Shown here: piece by piece, positions 21,811 to 32,054 of the stretch
Numbering within the stretch: position 1 is the stretch's first letter
Layout: the number at the start of each line of letters is the position of its first letter
NCBI RefSeq assembly: GCF_017654505.1
Contig: NC_054536.1
Location: 11,023,794 to 11,087,793, forward strand
Direction of reading: 5' to 3'
DNA length: 64,000 bases
DNA from: Polyodon spathula
Lineage: Eukaryota > Chordata > Actinopteri > Acipenseriformes > Polyodontidae
Translations under genes and position numbers: made by a program
Notes under the pieces: generated by a model
Databases searched by the model: none
Seen by the model: the letters and a program-made list of their open reading frames with translations, nothing else
What the model was told of the DNA's origin: nothing

Positions 21811-22505
21811 TGTGGAAGGGTGGTGGGTAATTCACTGACACGGGAGACAGAACAGGTGTACTTGAAACACCACACAGGTGCCCAGTTTTATTTTGAAGTA
21901 GTAATTCCTTTTTACCCATAGACAGCACCGCGGGAATACCAAGGCTGGTAAACAAATTGAATGCGGGTGCACTCGCAGGTGCTCAAAATAATAATGAAAA
22001 CAGAAGGCGAAAGGAAAAAGGCAAACAAAACAGTAATAAAACTACAAATAAAAGGTGCTGAACTTGGCAGCGTTATCCCGGTCATCGCTACCTGTACTCC
22101 CCGGATCACCAACCTACACTAGCGGCTCCCTCAGCCTGCTATAAACAATATTTCAGGGGTCTGCCCAAGGGTTCCCCGCTGTCACTATCTTTCTTTTGTT
22201 TTTTTTCGATTTCTTTCTCCTGTTACTTTTCTCCCAGCTGGTTCTCGGTCCTGGACCAGTGCTTCTGCACACTCAGAGCGTCTAAAAGGGCAGAGCTGAG
22301 GAAACAGTAGAGCGTTATCTTACGGGGCTAACAATCTCCCCAAGACCCACCTCCCAGCCATTCAGAGAGAGAAAAGTCCACACACCCCCTTTCCCACCTC
22401 CCCGTGTCACTGCCATGACACACAGGCGGTTATTGGACGACTGCTGCCCTCTTCCTGCAGCACTATGAACACGCCAGCAGTCAGCACAGATCTCCCCCTG
22501 CTACA
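21811..22505 (-). repeat. 5' LTR of the Gmr1-like element
   Basis: 695 bp, TGTGG...CTACA on the plus strand, homologous to 18,338-19,036. It lacks the CAGAGGGCACTG block kept by the other LTR and keeps the GGTCCTGGACCAGTG block that the other lost. The indels and many substitutions between the two LTRs indicate an old insertion. GTTAT follows at 22,506-22,510. Confidence 0.92.
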
Positions 22506-25022
22506 GTTATATATATTGATTTTAACAGGTTTTACATACTTTGATATATACCAAATCATAAGGAAAATTAATGAAAGTGAGATATGAACATTATTGTGTA
22601 ATTTCTTATTGTAGCATTACAATTGACACATGCACCCCAGTTTTTTTTAGGTTAGTTAACTGAATACTACAATACTTTATTAAATAAAACAGTGTTTAGA
22701 TTATGTAGTTTTTACACACCTTTATCCAGCATTGACTATATTATAAGTGGTATTAGATTGCAATATGGTTATAGCATTTGTTTATCATGTTTGACACAAA
22801 TTAGTCAGACTATTTTTAATACTATACTTTACAAAAAATGTGTTGGCCTGTAGTTAAGAGAGATGGACATTTTTTTTTTTTTAAATAAATAAATACAAAC
22901 AATAACAGTAATAAGAATTTTAGAAACTCGATTCATAAGAAATTATTAGACTAGTTTGGCTTTTACTGATTCACAATGTGGCTTAGAAAAGAAAAAGAAA
23001 AAAAGTGTTATTATGAAAGTGCTAATAAATACACATTAATAAGGAGCTCAGTCCTGCACTGCTGTTTGAAACCTGACACATATCCAGTTTGTGTTGGGTT
23101 TAATACGCGAAGACATTCTGAAAAAACTGGAGATTACAAATATAACTGCATGAACAAGACAAGCAACACAAAGTACTGCCTAAATATTTCTTACATGTTT
23201 CCAGGTATGTCTGCAATACACTTCTTGATACGTCCCAACCCTTACTGTAAATACAGGGCTCTGCTTGAGGACACAATCTGATAAATGACGTCTATAAATT
23301 ATAGCTTTCAATCAAATAAGAACTTTTTTCTTTTTTTTTTTTTTTTTTTTTTTTTAAACAAAGTTCCCATAAATTTGTCTCGATTTGCGGCTGTGGATAT
23401 TTCAAAAATAGGATATTGAAATAATAAACGAAAAAACAAAATGAAAACACTTTGCAATACATGTCCTCTAGCAATTATGAAGTACAAAGTGTATTTATTT
23501 GTAAAAAAAATAAATAAAAGGGGGGTTTTGCTTCATACAATTCTATATTTTTCACAGCAACATTATGTACATTATCTTACAGTTACAGGTTCTGCACTGT
23601 ACCCAATACAAGCTCATGTGGTGAGATGTTTACTATAATAGGGGAAAAATAATGCTTATTTTATTATTATTGAAGAATTTGAGAAAATGCATTATTTGCT
23701 GTTGTGTTATTGAGTAATATCAACAGAAAACAATGAGACAGAAGTGACCAGCTGTTCTATAATAAAATATATTATCACAGGTACATGTTTAACAGCAAAT
23801 CAAAAAGACTTAAAAGACTGTTTTTAGTATAAGGCCTGTATTTTGTTTTTAGAAGGTAGCATGAATATGGTGTGACTTATACCTGCAACTTATAAAATTA
23901 ACAGGCTTTGTGATGGTGTAATGGTGAATATTGGGCATTTGTAATAAAAGAAAGAAAGAAAACTCCACAAAGTTTAAGCCAGTCATAATTATAAATATTA
24001 ACAGAAAAAAAAAAGATATAAAATAAATAAAGAGACAGACAGAAATTCTGGATAAAAAAAAAATAAAATTCTGGAAGTAGGTTGACAATACTTATGTCAT
24101 AGCCCAGACACTTATCTCTTTATAAATCAATCACTTCTTTTAATAAAATGTTCAAGACCTGCGTTTGGGTTATGCACTTAACAATATTCCAGATTGTTTT
24201 CCACTATATTTTATTCTTACTCAGTTTAACATGATTTCTTGATCCCTCACAGCTTGGCTTACATCTTGCTGCCCTCAGACTTGTCTCGGCTCTTCTCGTT
24301 TCACACAGTTCTCGCATCATTGACTTTCTGCCAGCTATTTTGCAGCCAGTGCATGCATTGACATTTAATGACCTTTTGACATAGTAATGTCACATTTATC
24401 ACTCTTTATCAGTTTTGACAGACCTAAATCCAAAGTATAAATACAAAGCTGTAAACGTACCCAAGATTCATCGAGCCATACTGATCTGAGTGACAACCGA
24501 CACATTAAAAATACTTAATTCAAAGAAGAAAACAATATTGTCCTTGCTTGCACATTGAAATACACGTTACATATGACTTTGTCCAGTCCCTGAAGCACTG
24601 GGAATATTTATGTAGTGCATCTTATCAGCATGATTAGGTTTTATATGTTTTTAATTTAATAATGAGTAAGTGCTGCTGGAACCAAACAGATGTACAAGAT
24701 TGCATAATACAAGTAGGAAATCTGCTGTATAGTAAATGCCCTACGTCAAATGCATCTATTTGTTTATTTATTTATTGTTATTGCTGACTACTAATGTTAT
24801 TTCTTTTGATAATTGATTTCCATTCAGTGGTGGGTACTGATTGAACAAATAAAGTACTGTATTTGAAGATAACACTGATATTGGTACATAGGAAATTAAA
24901 TACAGTATGTTGTAGAACAGATGCTGATTTTCATCCTCTATATACGTGTATTTATTATATATCAAAAAGGCCATGGGGGGTGGGGGGTGGGGTGGGAAGA
25001 ATCCAAATTAATTATGAGCATG
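22506..25022. other. Spacer
   Basis: AT-rich. T-run at 23,332-23,356 and impure A/T runs near 22,870 and 24,010. No gene recognised. A short G-rich stretch lies at 24,973-24,996. The final five bases (GCATG) are the target duplication of the next element. Confidence 0.5.
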
Positions 25023-25654
25023 TGTGGCAAAGCGCCTGCCCCTGTATGTATTTTGTGATGTATGTTGTGTGTTAATGTTGGTGTATAGTCATTGGTACAT
25101 GGGATATAAACGGGCTTGTGTAACACGAGTGTTTAAAATGTATATTTGTATTTAGGCACGAGGATTGCACAGCACTTCACACGCAAGTAAAAAGTAATAA
25201 TAAGTGAGAACGGAGAATTGCACTTTATTAATTCACGTGCAGTTGTACCGCGACTCCAACTGAATGATTGATTAGCAATCGAGTTTCGGTACAGCTGCAT
25301 AAAAGCAGCATGTTTTCACTCACTCAGGGTTGTGTGTTCAGTGAGTGGAGAACGGGATTGGAGATGGAGGTAATAATAATAATAATATTAATAATAATAA
25401 TAGTTAAAATATCAGCTCACCGTGTTTGTTTAGTGTTAGTCTTCTGCTAGTCTGTTTTGTTTCATCTTATTGGTTTTGGCTACCAGTGCCGTGTTCTGTG
25501 TCTTGTTTGTCTTACAACCTTTTATTTTCTGTCTGTCTGTTCAATATTACATGCTGAGTGAGACCTTTTGCTCAGCTTCACCAAACTCCACCTCTGTTGT
25601 TTATCTCCTGGTTCCTGGTTTCTGACGTCACCCACTGCAGTCATCTTTGTGACA
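25023..25654 (+). mobile_element. Solo LTR (632 bp)
   Basis: Starts TGTGGCAAAGCGCCTG and ends CATCTTTGTGACA, flanked on both sides by GCATG (25,018-25,022 and 25,655-25,659). This is a perfect 5-bp target duplication. Internal TATA-like GATATAAACGGG (~25,104) and GCATAAAAGCAGC (~25,300) support plus orientation. It contains an impure TAA run at 25,370-25,400. It is formed by recombination between two LTRs of one insertion. The ending resembles that of the LTR-like sequence at 31,640. Confidence 0.85.
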
Positions 25655-26324
25655 GCATGTAAATCAAAAAACTCTACACTAACAATTAAAATTTCATCCA
25701 TTATAAGAACTTCTAAAAATAAAATCTTATATCACTAACAACTGGTTTAATAGATCCTGATTACTACTAATCTTGGATTATTTTACCTACAGTAACATCA
25801 GCTGATCCCAATTGTTCCTTGTATATTTTGTATTTTTTTATATTGCAATTGGTACTAATTGGTACCAGAATTGGAGATGATCCATCGAAAGTTAGCAGTC
25901 AATGTAATACAGAACTAACGACTGAATTTGCAAGTTTGTTGCAAAGATAGTAAAACATATGTTATGGTTTTGCACCAGCTGTTGCTTCTGCTACCAGTAT
26001 GGTATTTGTTTCTTAAAAGAGTATAATATTAGCAGTTAAACTACTGGAGCAGTTAAGTCACTGAATCTTATTAATTACATCAGGCAAGGCACATTTGTAT
26101 CATTCTGGTTAGTACTGGGTGGTTAATAGGCATACAGATGTAACACGTTGATGCCACAGATTGATTAATTGCTCTAAAACCTTTAATAGACTAGTGTGAT
26201 ATTGTGCACCCCATTGTGATCGATGAACAGTCCCTCAGTGCCTGTTTTTTAAAGGAGGGAGTGGTATAGGTTGGGTCGCACAAAGGCTTTATTAATGGTT
26301 CTTTCCATTCTTTTATGGAAAGCG
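25655..26324. other. Spacer
   Basis: Nothing recognised beyond the target duplication at its left edge. Confidence 0.5.
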
Positions 26325-26663
26325 ATAACACTATGTAACACAATTTTTGTTCCTGGGTAGTAAGTGTTATTTCCTAATTGCTTATGCCTCAAAAGTATAG
26401 AAAATGGCTATTATTCCCCACAAACTTTGCTTTTGTGACCAGGACAGTGATATTTCAAAATATCACTATTTCCAATGAGAAAACGGGCAAATGTGTGTCT
26501 TTTCGTTCACATAAAGTCAGAAAAAAACAACATATGAATCCAAATTAACATGTATTTATACTAAAGTAATACAAAAATGACTACAAAAGATTTAGAAGTG
26601 AGTAGATTTTCGAGATTTACAATTATACTGTAAATACAGTATAATCGTAAATCTCGAAAAACT
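26325..26663 (+). mobile_element. Left arm of a DNA transposon with central palindrome
   Basis: Starts ATAACACTATGTAACACAAT and is nearly identical to the left ~310 bases of the palindromic element at 40,597. It ends in a hairpin whose arms are TTTTCGAGATTTAC...ATTATACTG and the reverse complement (26,608-26,663). Unlike the 40,597 copy it does not fold back into an inverted right arm. It continues instead into a Myb/SANT-like reading frame. No right terminal repeat was found downstream. Confidence 0.75.
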
Positions 26664-26683
26664 ACTACGCTAGTGTCCGCGAT

Positions 26684-26983
26684 ATGGATGAACTTGATCG
26701 ACCTTGTCAAAGAAAGGCCACCGTTTTCACTAGTATTACCAGTGCTCTGGCTGAACTTGGTATAAGCAGAAAGCTCCTGCGGGTACGGGATAAATTCAAG
26801 AAACTGAAATATCTGTACCTGCAGGAGAGACAATGCCTGCAGTCCTCCGGCCAAAGCTCAAGGTCCCGATTTTGATTCTGGGAGGAAATGCACTGGCTAA
26901 TGGGTGACCGGCCAGTGGCAGTGGCATCGCACCATTTGAATCCTCATCCTCCCAGAAGTCCTGTAAAATACCAGCCTCATTAA
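26684..26983 (+). pseudogene. Myb/SANT-like DNA-binding protein, one in-frame stop
   Basis: The frame opens with ATG at 26,684. It reads VFTSITSALAELGISR and VRDKFKKLKYLYLQE, then a TGA (26,873-26,875). It continues in the same frame with FWEEMHWLMGDRP and ends at TAA 26,981-26,983. The pattern (a helix ending in AELG, then a KxKxLKxxY helix, then F/W-EEM...LG-RP) is that of Myb/SANT-like domains found in MSANTD-type proteins and in the second gene of PIF/Harbinger transposons. Such proteins bind transposon ends. The N-terminal Trp helix is weak or missing. One stop and no partner transposase nearby suggest a relic. Context places it inside the transposon family of 26,325. Confidence 0.65.
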
Positions 26984-28501
26984 TTGCGCCAGCCATCATT
27001 TACTTTTCTAAACTAAAAAACGGAAATATATTATTTTCTTCTTCTTGGCAGAATGAACCGCTTTAACTGCAAGCCCTTTGCATTCTAGACAGATGGGGGG
27101 TAACCTTCTCTTCATCTCTGCCTAGCGCGTAAAACATCATGTAAACCCCTATGCATTATTTAAAAGATATCCTTTATCGCGCAGCATCTCTTTTCAGTGC
27201 GTTTGACGATATTTAAATACACCATACTATTATTTTATTATTAATGAGGTCGTTTGCATTTGGACTAAATTCTCTCTCTAAAATAAACTCTCATGTAAAC
27301 GTGGAAGCAGAACTGTCATGACCATAAAAGCTCAAGAGGTATTTTTTACTTCCTGCTGTTACAAAAACAAAACGGAAAGATAATACAGGTTTCACTGGTA
27401 CACTAGCAGTAACTGCTTCATGTTGTGGCACCAGACCAGAGGGGAAGAAGGAAATCAGAGAGAGCAGAGCTGCAGTTATCCGGACATCAGCTCTGAAAAA
27501 TACAACTTTAAAAATTGGATTTCCCAAGGATATCCTTTGTTAAAACATTGTATTTTAAAATATATAGGGCCACATATTGAAGAGAGACATTCCCTTTAAG
27601 TTGCAGCTCCAATAGAGATGCTGATGTCTCAGTTAAGTTTAACAGATTTTTCATGGCTCAGATACGCCCCCTTTTTCGGCTTCATTCAGCTCCTAGCGGC
27701 CGCATTCAGCCATTGAGGTTTTCGCTGCTTTTTCCGGAGAAAAAACGACTAGAGACCCGTGCTTTATGGACTGGAAAGAGAAAACTGAATTAGTGCCCAA
27801 TCTGGACAAGTTTGTCATAGTGAAGGAGTAATCATGTGGTATCGTTTTATGACATATCACATTGTTTTTTGTCGTGTCTTAAAAAACATATGAAAACTTA
27901 TAACAATTTTTAATATGTACACTATAGTTAAAGTGTAATTTGCACGGTGTAATTTTTAATAGATTTCACACTGCTTTGTGCCAAATCTTATTTCTATTGT
28001 CTTTCCCTTTTCAAATAAATTGTCTTCATTTTCTAAGACATCAGCTATTATTATAATCTCCTTTTTAGTAAAGTTACCCTTTTTAAACACTTTTAGCCAT
28101 TGTCTCACCTCATACACAAATACACTGCATCAGCTGGTAGTCTGAGTTTGGATTAATTTTTCTGTTTAGATTCATTTAAATGTATTAATTTCCACAGCCT
28201 TGAAATATTACAATTTTCAATCTTGAATTTCACAGACTTGAGAATATATGCATGATATTCACAATACAAGTTGCATAAATTTGCAAAATCCTTCATATCT
28301 GGCCCATATTTTTTGGTTCATATTGGGTTTTGGTGGAGGTCATTTCAAGGTTATTGCTTGTCTGTGTGGACATGTCTGGAGGAGCATTAGTTTCTGTGTA
28401 TGATCACGATTACTAGAAGGAATAATGAGTTCCCTGCACACCCCTGCTAAAAATACAAGGATGCGTGAAATTAGTCAAACTGAAGAAGATATAACTCATT
28501 A

Positions 28502-28502
<1 letters not shown>
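26984..28502. other. Spacer with a CpG-richer patch
   Basis: No gene recognised. 27,655-27,770 is locally richer in CG (GCGGCCGC-like) than its surroundings and might be the edge of another repeat. Confidence 0.45.

Positions 28503-28555
<53 letters not shown>
28503..28555. repeat. (TAA)n microsatellite
   Basis: About 17 perfect units. Confidence 0.95.
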
Positions 28556-28559
<4 letters not shown>

Positions 28560-29701
28560 CACCTTGTCAGTTTTTAACCTAACATCATAAAGAACCAAAA
28601 ATTTCCTCACAAGTGGAGGTTATTTTTTTCACATTAAAAGCTTATGAATTTAAAAAGTGCTTAGTGGTGAGACTGAAATACATTTATCAAATGACTGCAT
28701 TCACAACTGTCACAGTGATGAATGTAGTTTTAAATATGAACCTTTTTAAATATTATGGCACTACATTTACAAAGTTGAAAAGGTGTCCCTTTATAAAAAT
28801 TCCAATACTCACTATATACTGTATGTTCAAACAATGCAAATGTTATGTATTAGACCAGGCTGTTTTTCTATCTTTCCTATTCACTTGAAATAACATCAGG
28901 GTTATAAAAAGATTCAAATGATGTCGATCTGCCCCGAAGCTTGGTTGATATGTTTACATTCTTTGCCGCCATCCCAAAATTAGCATCATTCTTCGGGTCA
29001 GCTAGCAACACGGTGCACTTAATAAATTCTGTGGATTCACCCATTTATTTCCAACAACATGCTACACCCTTGCTTCTGTGTATGTTACCACAGAAACATC
29101 AATGGAACTGCTGTTACCTGATCTAGCAGAAATGATAAATGTGATTCAGACCACTTCAGCTATTTCGAATTGCAGGTTACTTCTATTAAGGTAAGCCAGT
29201 AGATCCTGAACATGGCAGTCTTTAGTTAGCAGTTAGTAATTTCTTTTTTTTTTTTATTTAGAAAGCCATTAAAGTATATCTCTAGTGCCCTGCAGGAAAC
29301 ACTGTGGAGGTTAAATTATGATACTCTCTTTAAGGATTTTACAAAAGCATCTTATAAAAATGATTCTGAAACAATATTAGAAGTGGCAATGGAGATTTTA
29401 AAAACTATATAACTTAAACAAGCACAAGTTATACAATTCTGAATTACTTGTTATTCAAGTAAACGTTTTGTTATGGATTTCACCTTAATAATTTTACTGG
29501 GGGCCGCATTCAATCTCAGTAAGACATTTTTTTTTTTCTCTATTACCGATGCACATCGTATAGCTCAAGATATCACATCCTGCAGTGGGCTTCATGGCTC
29601 ACACATTAATGGAAATAAATCACTTCTTGTTAGGCCTTGTGATTTCAGTCATGACTTATGGATAATAACACTTTTATACACAGTATTGCACCACAGGAAT
29701 C
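28556..29701. other. Spacer
   Basis: No recognisable feature. Confidence 0.5.
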
Positions 29702-30330
29702 TGTGACAGAGACAGAATGGTTCTTGGTGATAAATCTCTCACCCGACATGTGAGGGCGCTGTATAAAGAGAACAGCATGCCCTAGACTGGATGGCTAGAC
29801 AATTCATTCCCAGGGTTAGAAGGAATTTGGTCATCTAGAAAGGGGACAGAGTTACTATACACAAAATCATTGACCCGGAAGGGAAACGACGTGGCTGCTG
29901 CAGATTGGAGGAGCGGTTGCACTAGTTAACCAGGGGGTCATGATTGACGATACAAAAGGGGGCGTAGCGAAGTGATCTGTTCGTTGTTATGATTAAGCTG
30001 AACTGGAAAGAAAGACGTGTGTTATTGACGTGAGTGTTTTTGTTTTATCGTTAATATACTGTTTATTATTATTTAGATGGCTAACATGATCCGGAGCTGT
30101 CACCATCGGCCAGCACAAACCTGGACTACACTGCACTTTGTTTCACGAATAACTGTATTTGCACCACAAGCACTTTAGCCCTCACTGCGGACTTGTGTTT
30201 GTGTTTTGTGTTACGTGTGGGTGTATAAGATCGGGACTATTATTTCAGGACCAACCATGGATTAAAACAGTGCAAAACACGCCACTGTATTGCATGTTTC
30301 TCATTGTTATTGTTTACTGCCATTTTGTCA
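29702..30330 (+). mobile_element. LTR-like sequence, boundaries uncertain
   Basis: Starts TGTGACAGAGACAGAATGG and has a TATA-like GTATAAAGAGAAC at ~29,760. It is distinctly less AT-rich than its surroundings, which is the style of the other LTRs in the window. I could not find a TG...CA right end or a target duplication, so this is only a candidate. Confidence 0.3.
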
Positions 30331-31639
30331 TCAGACTTTAGATTACAAATATAAATAACATGTTCATTGATCACTGCTGCATTCATGCACAGCACACTGT
30401 TAACCACTTTGCCGCAGAAGCCTATCAATTCACCTCATTTATTACATGTTATTCCATATTTCATCTAAACTCCACTCTGTGGAACAATGCTTCAGTTGTC
30501 AGTCAATAGTTTGGATAAGGATGACTGGTTGATACAGGATCTGTCTGCAGGAGTCATCTGCAGTGCTATGTGCAGGACCTTGACAGGAACAGGGATGGTA
30601 TGACTGCAGGCTATTAAACCTCAACCTCATTCTATAGTAGGACACTGAGGGACACTATTGTGGTTGCATATGGAGGGTTACCAAGACATAGTTGCTATTG
30701 ATGTGTAATGTTTCTGCAGGTACCTGTTCCATAACAAAAATATTAGGTAACATTTTCTTTCATCTTACTTAATAAATACAAAAATGTATTTGATGGATAT
30801 TTATGTGGTGTGATTTTATAGCAAAGGCGGAAAAAGTTTTTGTACCTAATCCAAGGCAGAACAATAAAATGCTCCGTTATCAACAAATTCTGCCCTGGAT
30901 ATTTACTCGAGAACCATGCGCACATTTTATTTTATAACATATATTTAAAGTATATGCTTTGTTTTTATTCAAATTACAGGGATGTCTTGAACACAGATTA
31001 ACAGTGAAAAACAAAGGGGGTGTCTTTTGGGTCCTCAAAATAAATGCATATAATAGAATTTAATTTAGCAATGGTTTTACTCGACTCCACTGTGTATTCT
31101 GCCGTTTGACATTCCTCTGTTTCTGTGATGTGGAGTTATGTTGCTGCTTTTGTTTGAGATCTCAGATGTTTTTTTCCTGATAGTACTGTTTGGCTGCTGT
31201 CTTCCATCAAGCTCCCAGCTTGTGTTTCCTGTGAACCTATGTGTTGCCAGTGTGTTGGTTTCCCATTCTAGTCGTTTGCATTGGTCTTGCTGTTGACTTT
31301 TCTGCTTTGGCTTTGTAGTACGCAGTTTTCTCAGACAAATGGTGGCCAGTCTTCTGAGTTTAACAACATAATCTGTTGTTCAGGTGCAACTGTTTATAAC
31401 TGTGCTATGTGTTTTAGTCAGTTCCCTTTCCTCCTGCCTGCATTTGGACCTGCATCTCATGAATTTTGTTGCAGAAAAGCTACCATGGGGTCATGAGACT
31501 GTGAAAAATGTGTCACAGCTTCAGTCTCAATAATTGGTTACCATCCCACCTTTGGAATCTGTCAATTGCCTTTTCCAACCAGAGTGTATGTCTAACTTAA
31601 GCATAAATATAATAATACATATTAATAAACACGGCGGAT
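30331..31639. other. Spacer
   Basis: No recognisable feature. Confidence 0.5.
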
Positions 31640-31748
31640 TGTGGCCGAGGGGGCAATAAAATAATAATTACGAACTAGTTAAACCCCTCGAGCACTGTAT
31701 TTAAGCCTGCAGCTCTCCCTACTCTGGGTGGGTGTTCGGAGGAGGAAC

Positions 31749-31801
<53 letters not shown>

Positions 31802-32054
31802 AATAAATAAATAAGGATCAGTGAAGGCAGTTGCCCAACCTGACCTTAGGTCTGTTTATATTTTGTGTTAGTGGTTTGTTTTATTTCAAACCTTTTATTT
31901 AGCTCTGTGAGCAGTGTGTATTTTTGTTTAAACATTCTCATTTATTTTTGTTATTAAATAAAAACGGCGCACATCATGTCTTGTGTTGAAACTGCAGATA
32001 CCTTGTTTGTCCTTCTTCTGGTCTGACGTCACCGCATAGCCATTTCCTGCCACA
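31640..32054 (+). mobile_element. LTR-like sequence
   Basis: Begins TGTGGCCGAGGGGGC and ends TTTCCTGCCACA. A TATA-like TGTATTTAAGCC lies at ~31,700. The ending (TTCTGGTCTGACGTCACCGCA) parallels that of the solo LTR at 25,023 (TTTCTGACGTCACCCACTGCA), suggesting related families. The flanks CGGAT and ATGCC do not match, so no target duplication supports the boundaries. It contains a GA microsatellite. Confidence 0.5.
31751..31798. repeat. (GA)n microsatellite
   Basis: 24 perfect GA units inside the LTR-like sequence. Confidence 0.95.

Larger units (their letters stand above)
18338..22505 (-). mobile_element. Gmr1-like Ty3/gypsy LTR retrotransposon, defective
   Basis: Complete element bounded by two related ~700-bp LTRs with TG...CA ends. 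Perfect 5-bp target duplications GTTAT lie at 18,333-18,337 and 22,506-22,510. It reads right to left: 5' LTR, primer-binding site, gag remnant, integrase, reverse transcriptase, RNase H, purine-rich tract, 3' LTR. Integrase before RT is the Ty1/copia order, but the proteins are Ty3/gypsy-like. That combination was described for Gmr1-type elements of deuterostomes. The protease, most of gag and the integrase core are deleted, RT lacks its YxDD region, and a foreign solo LTR sits in RT, so it cannot encode its own proteins. Confidence 0.9.

Noticed and set aside
18338..22505. Endogenous retrovirus
   Set aside because: No envelope gene; RT, RNase H and integrase blocks are Ty3/gypsy-like with Gmr1 order.
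29702..30330. Solo LTR with defined ends
   Set aside because: Only the start and a TATA-like box are suggestive. No right end or target duplication, so kept as a low-confidence candidate only.
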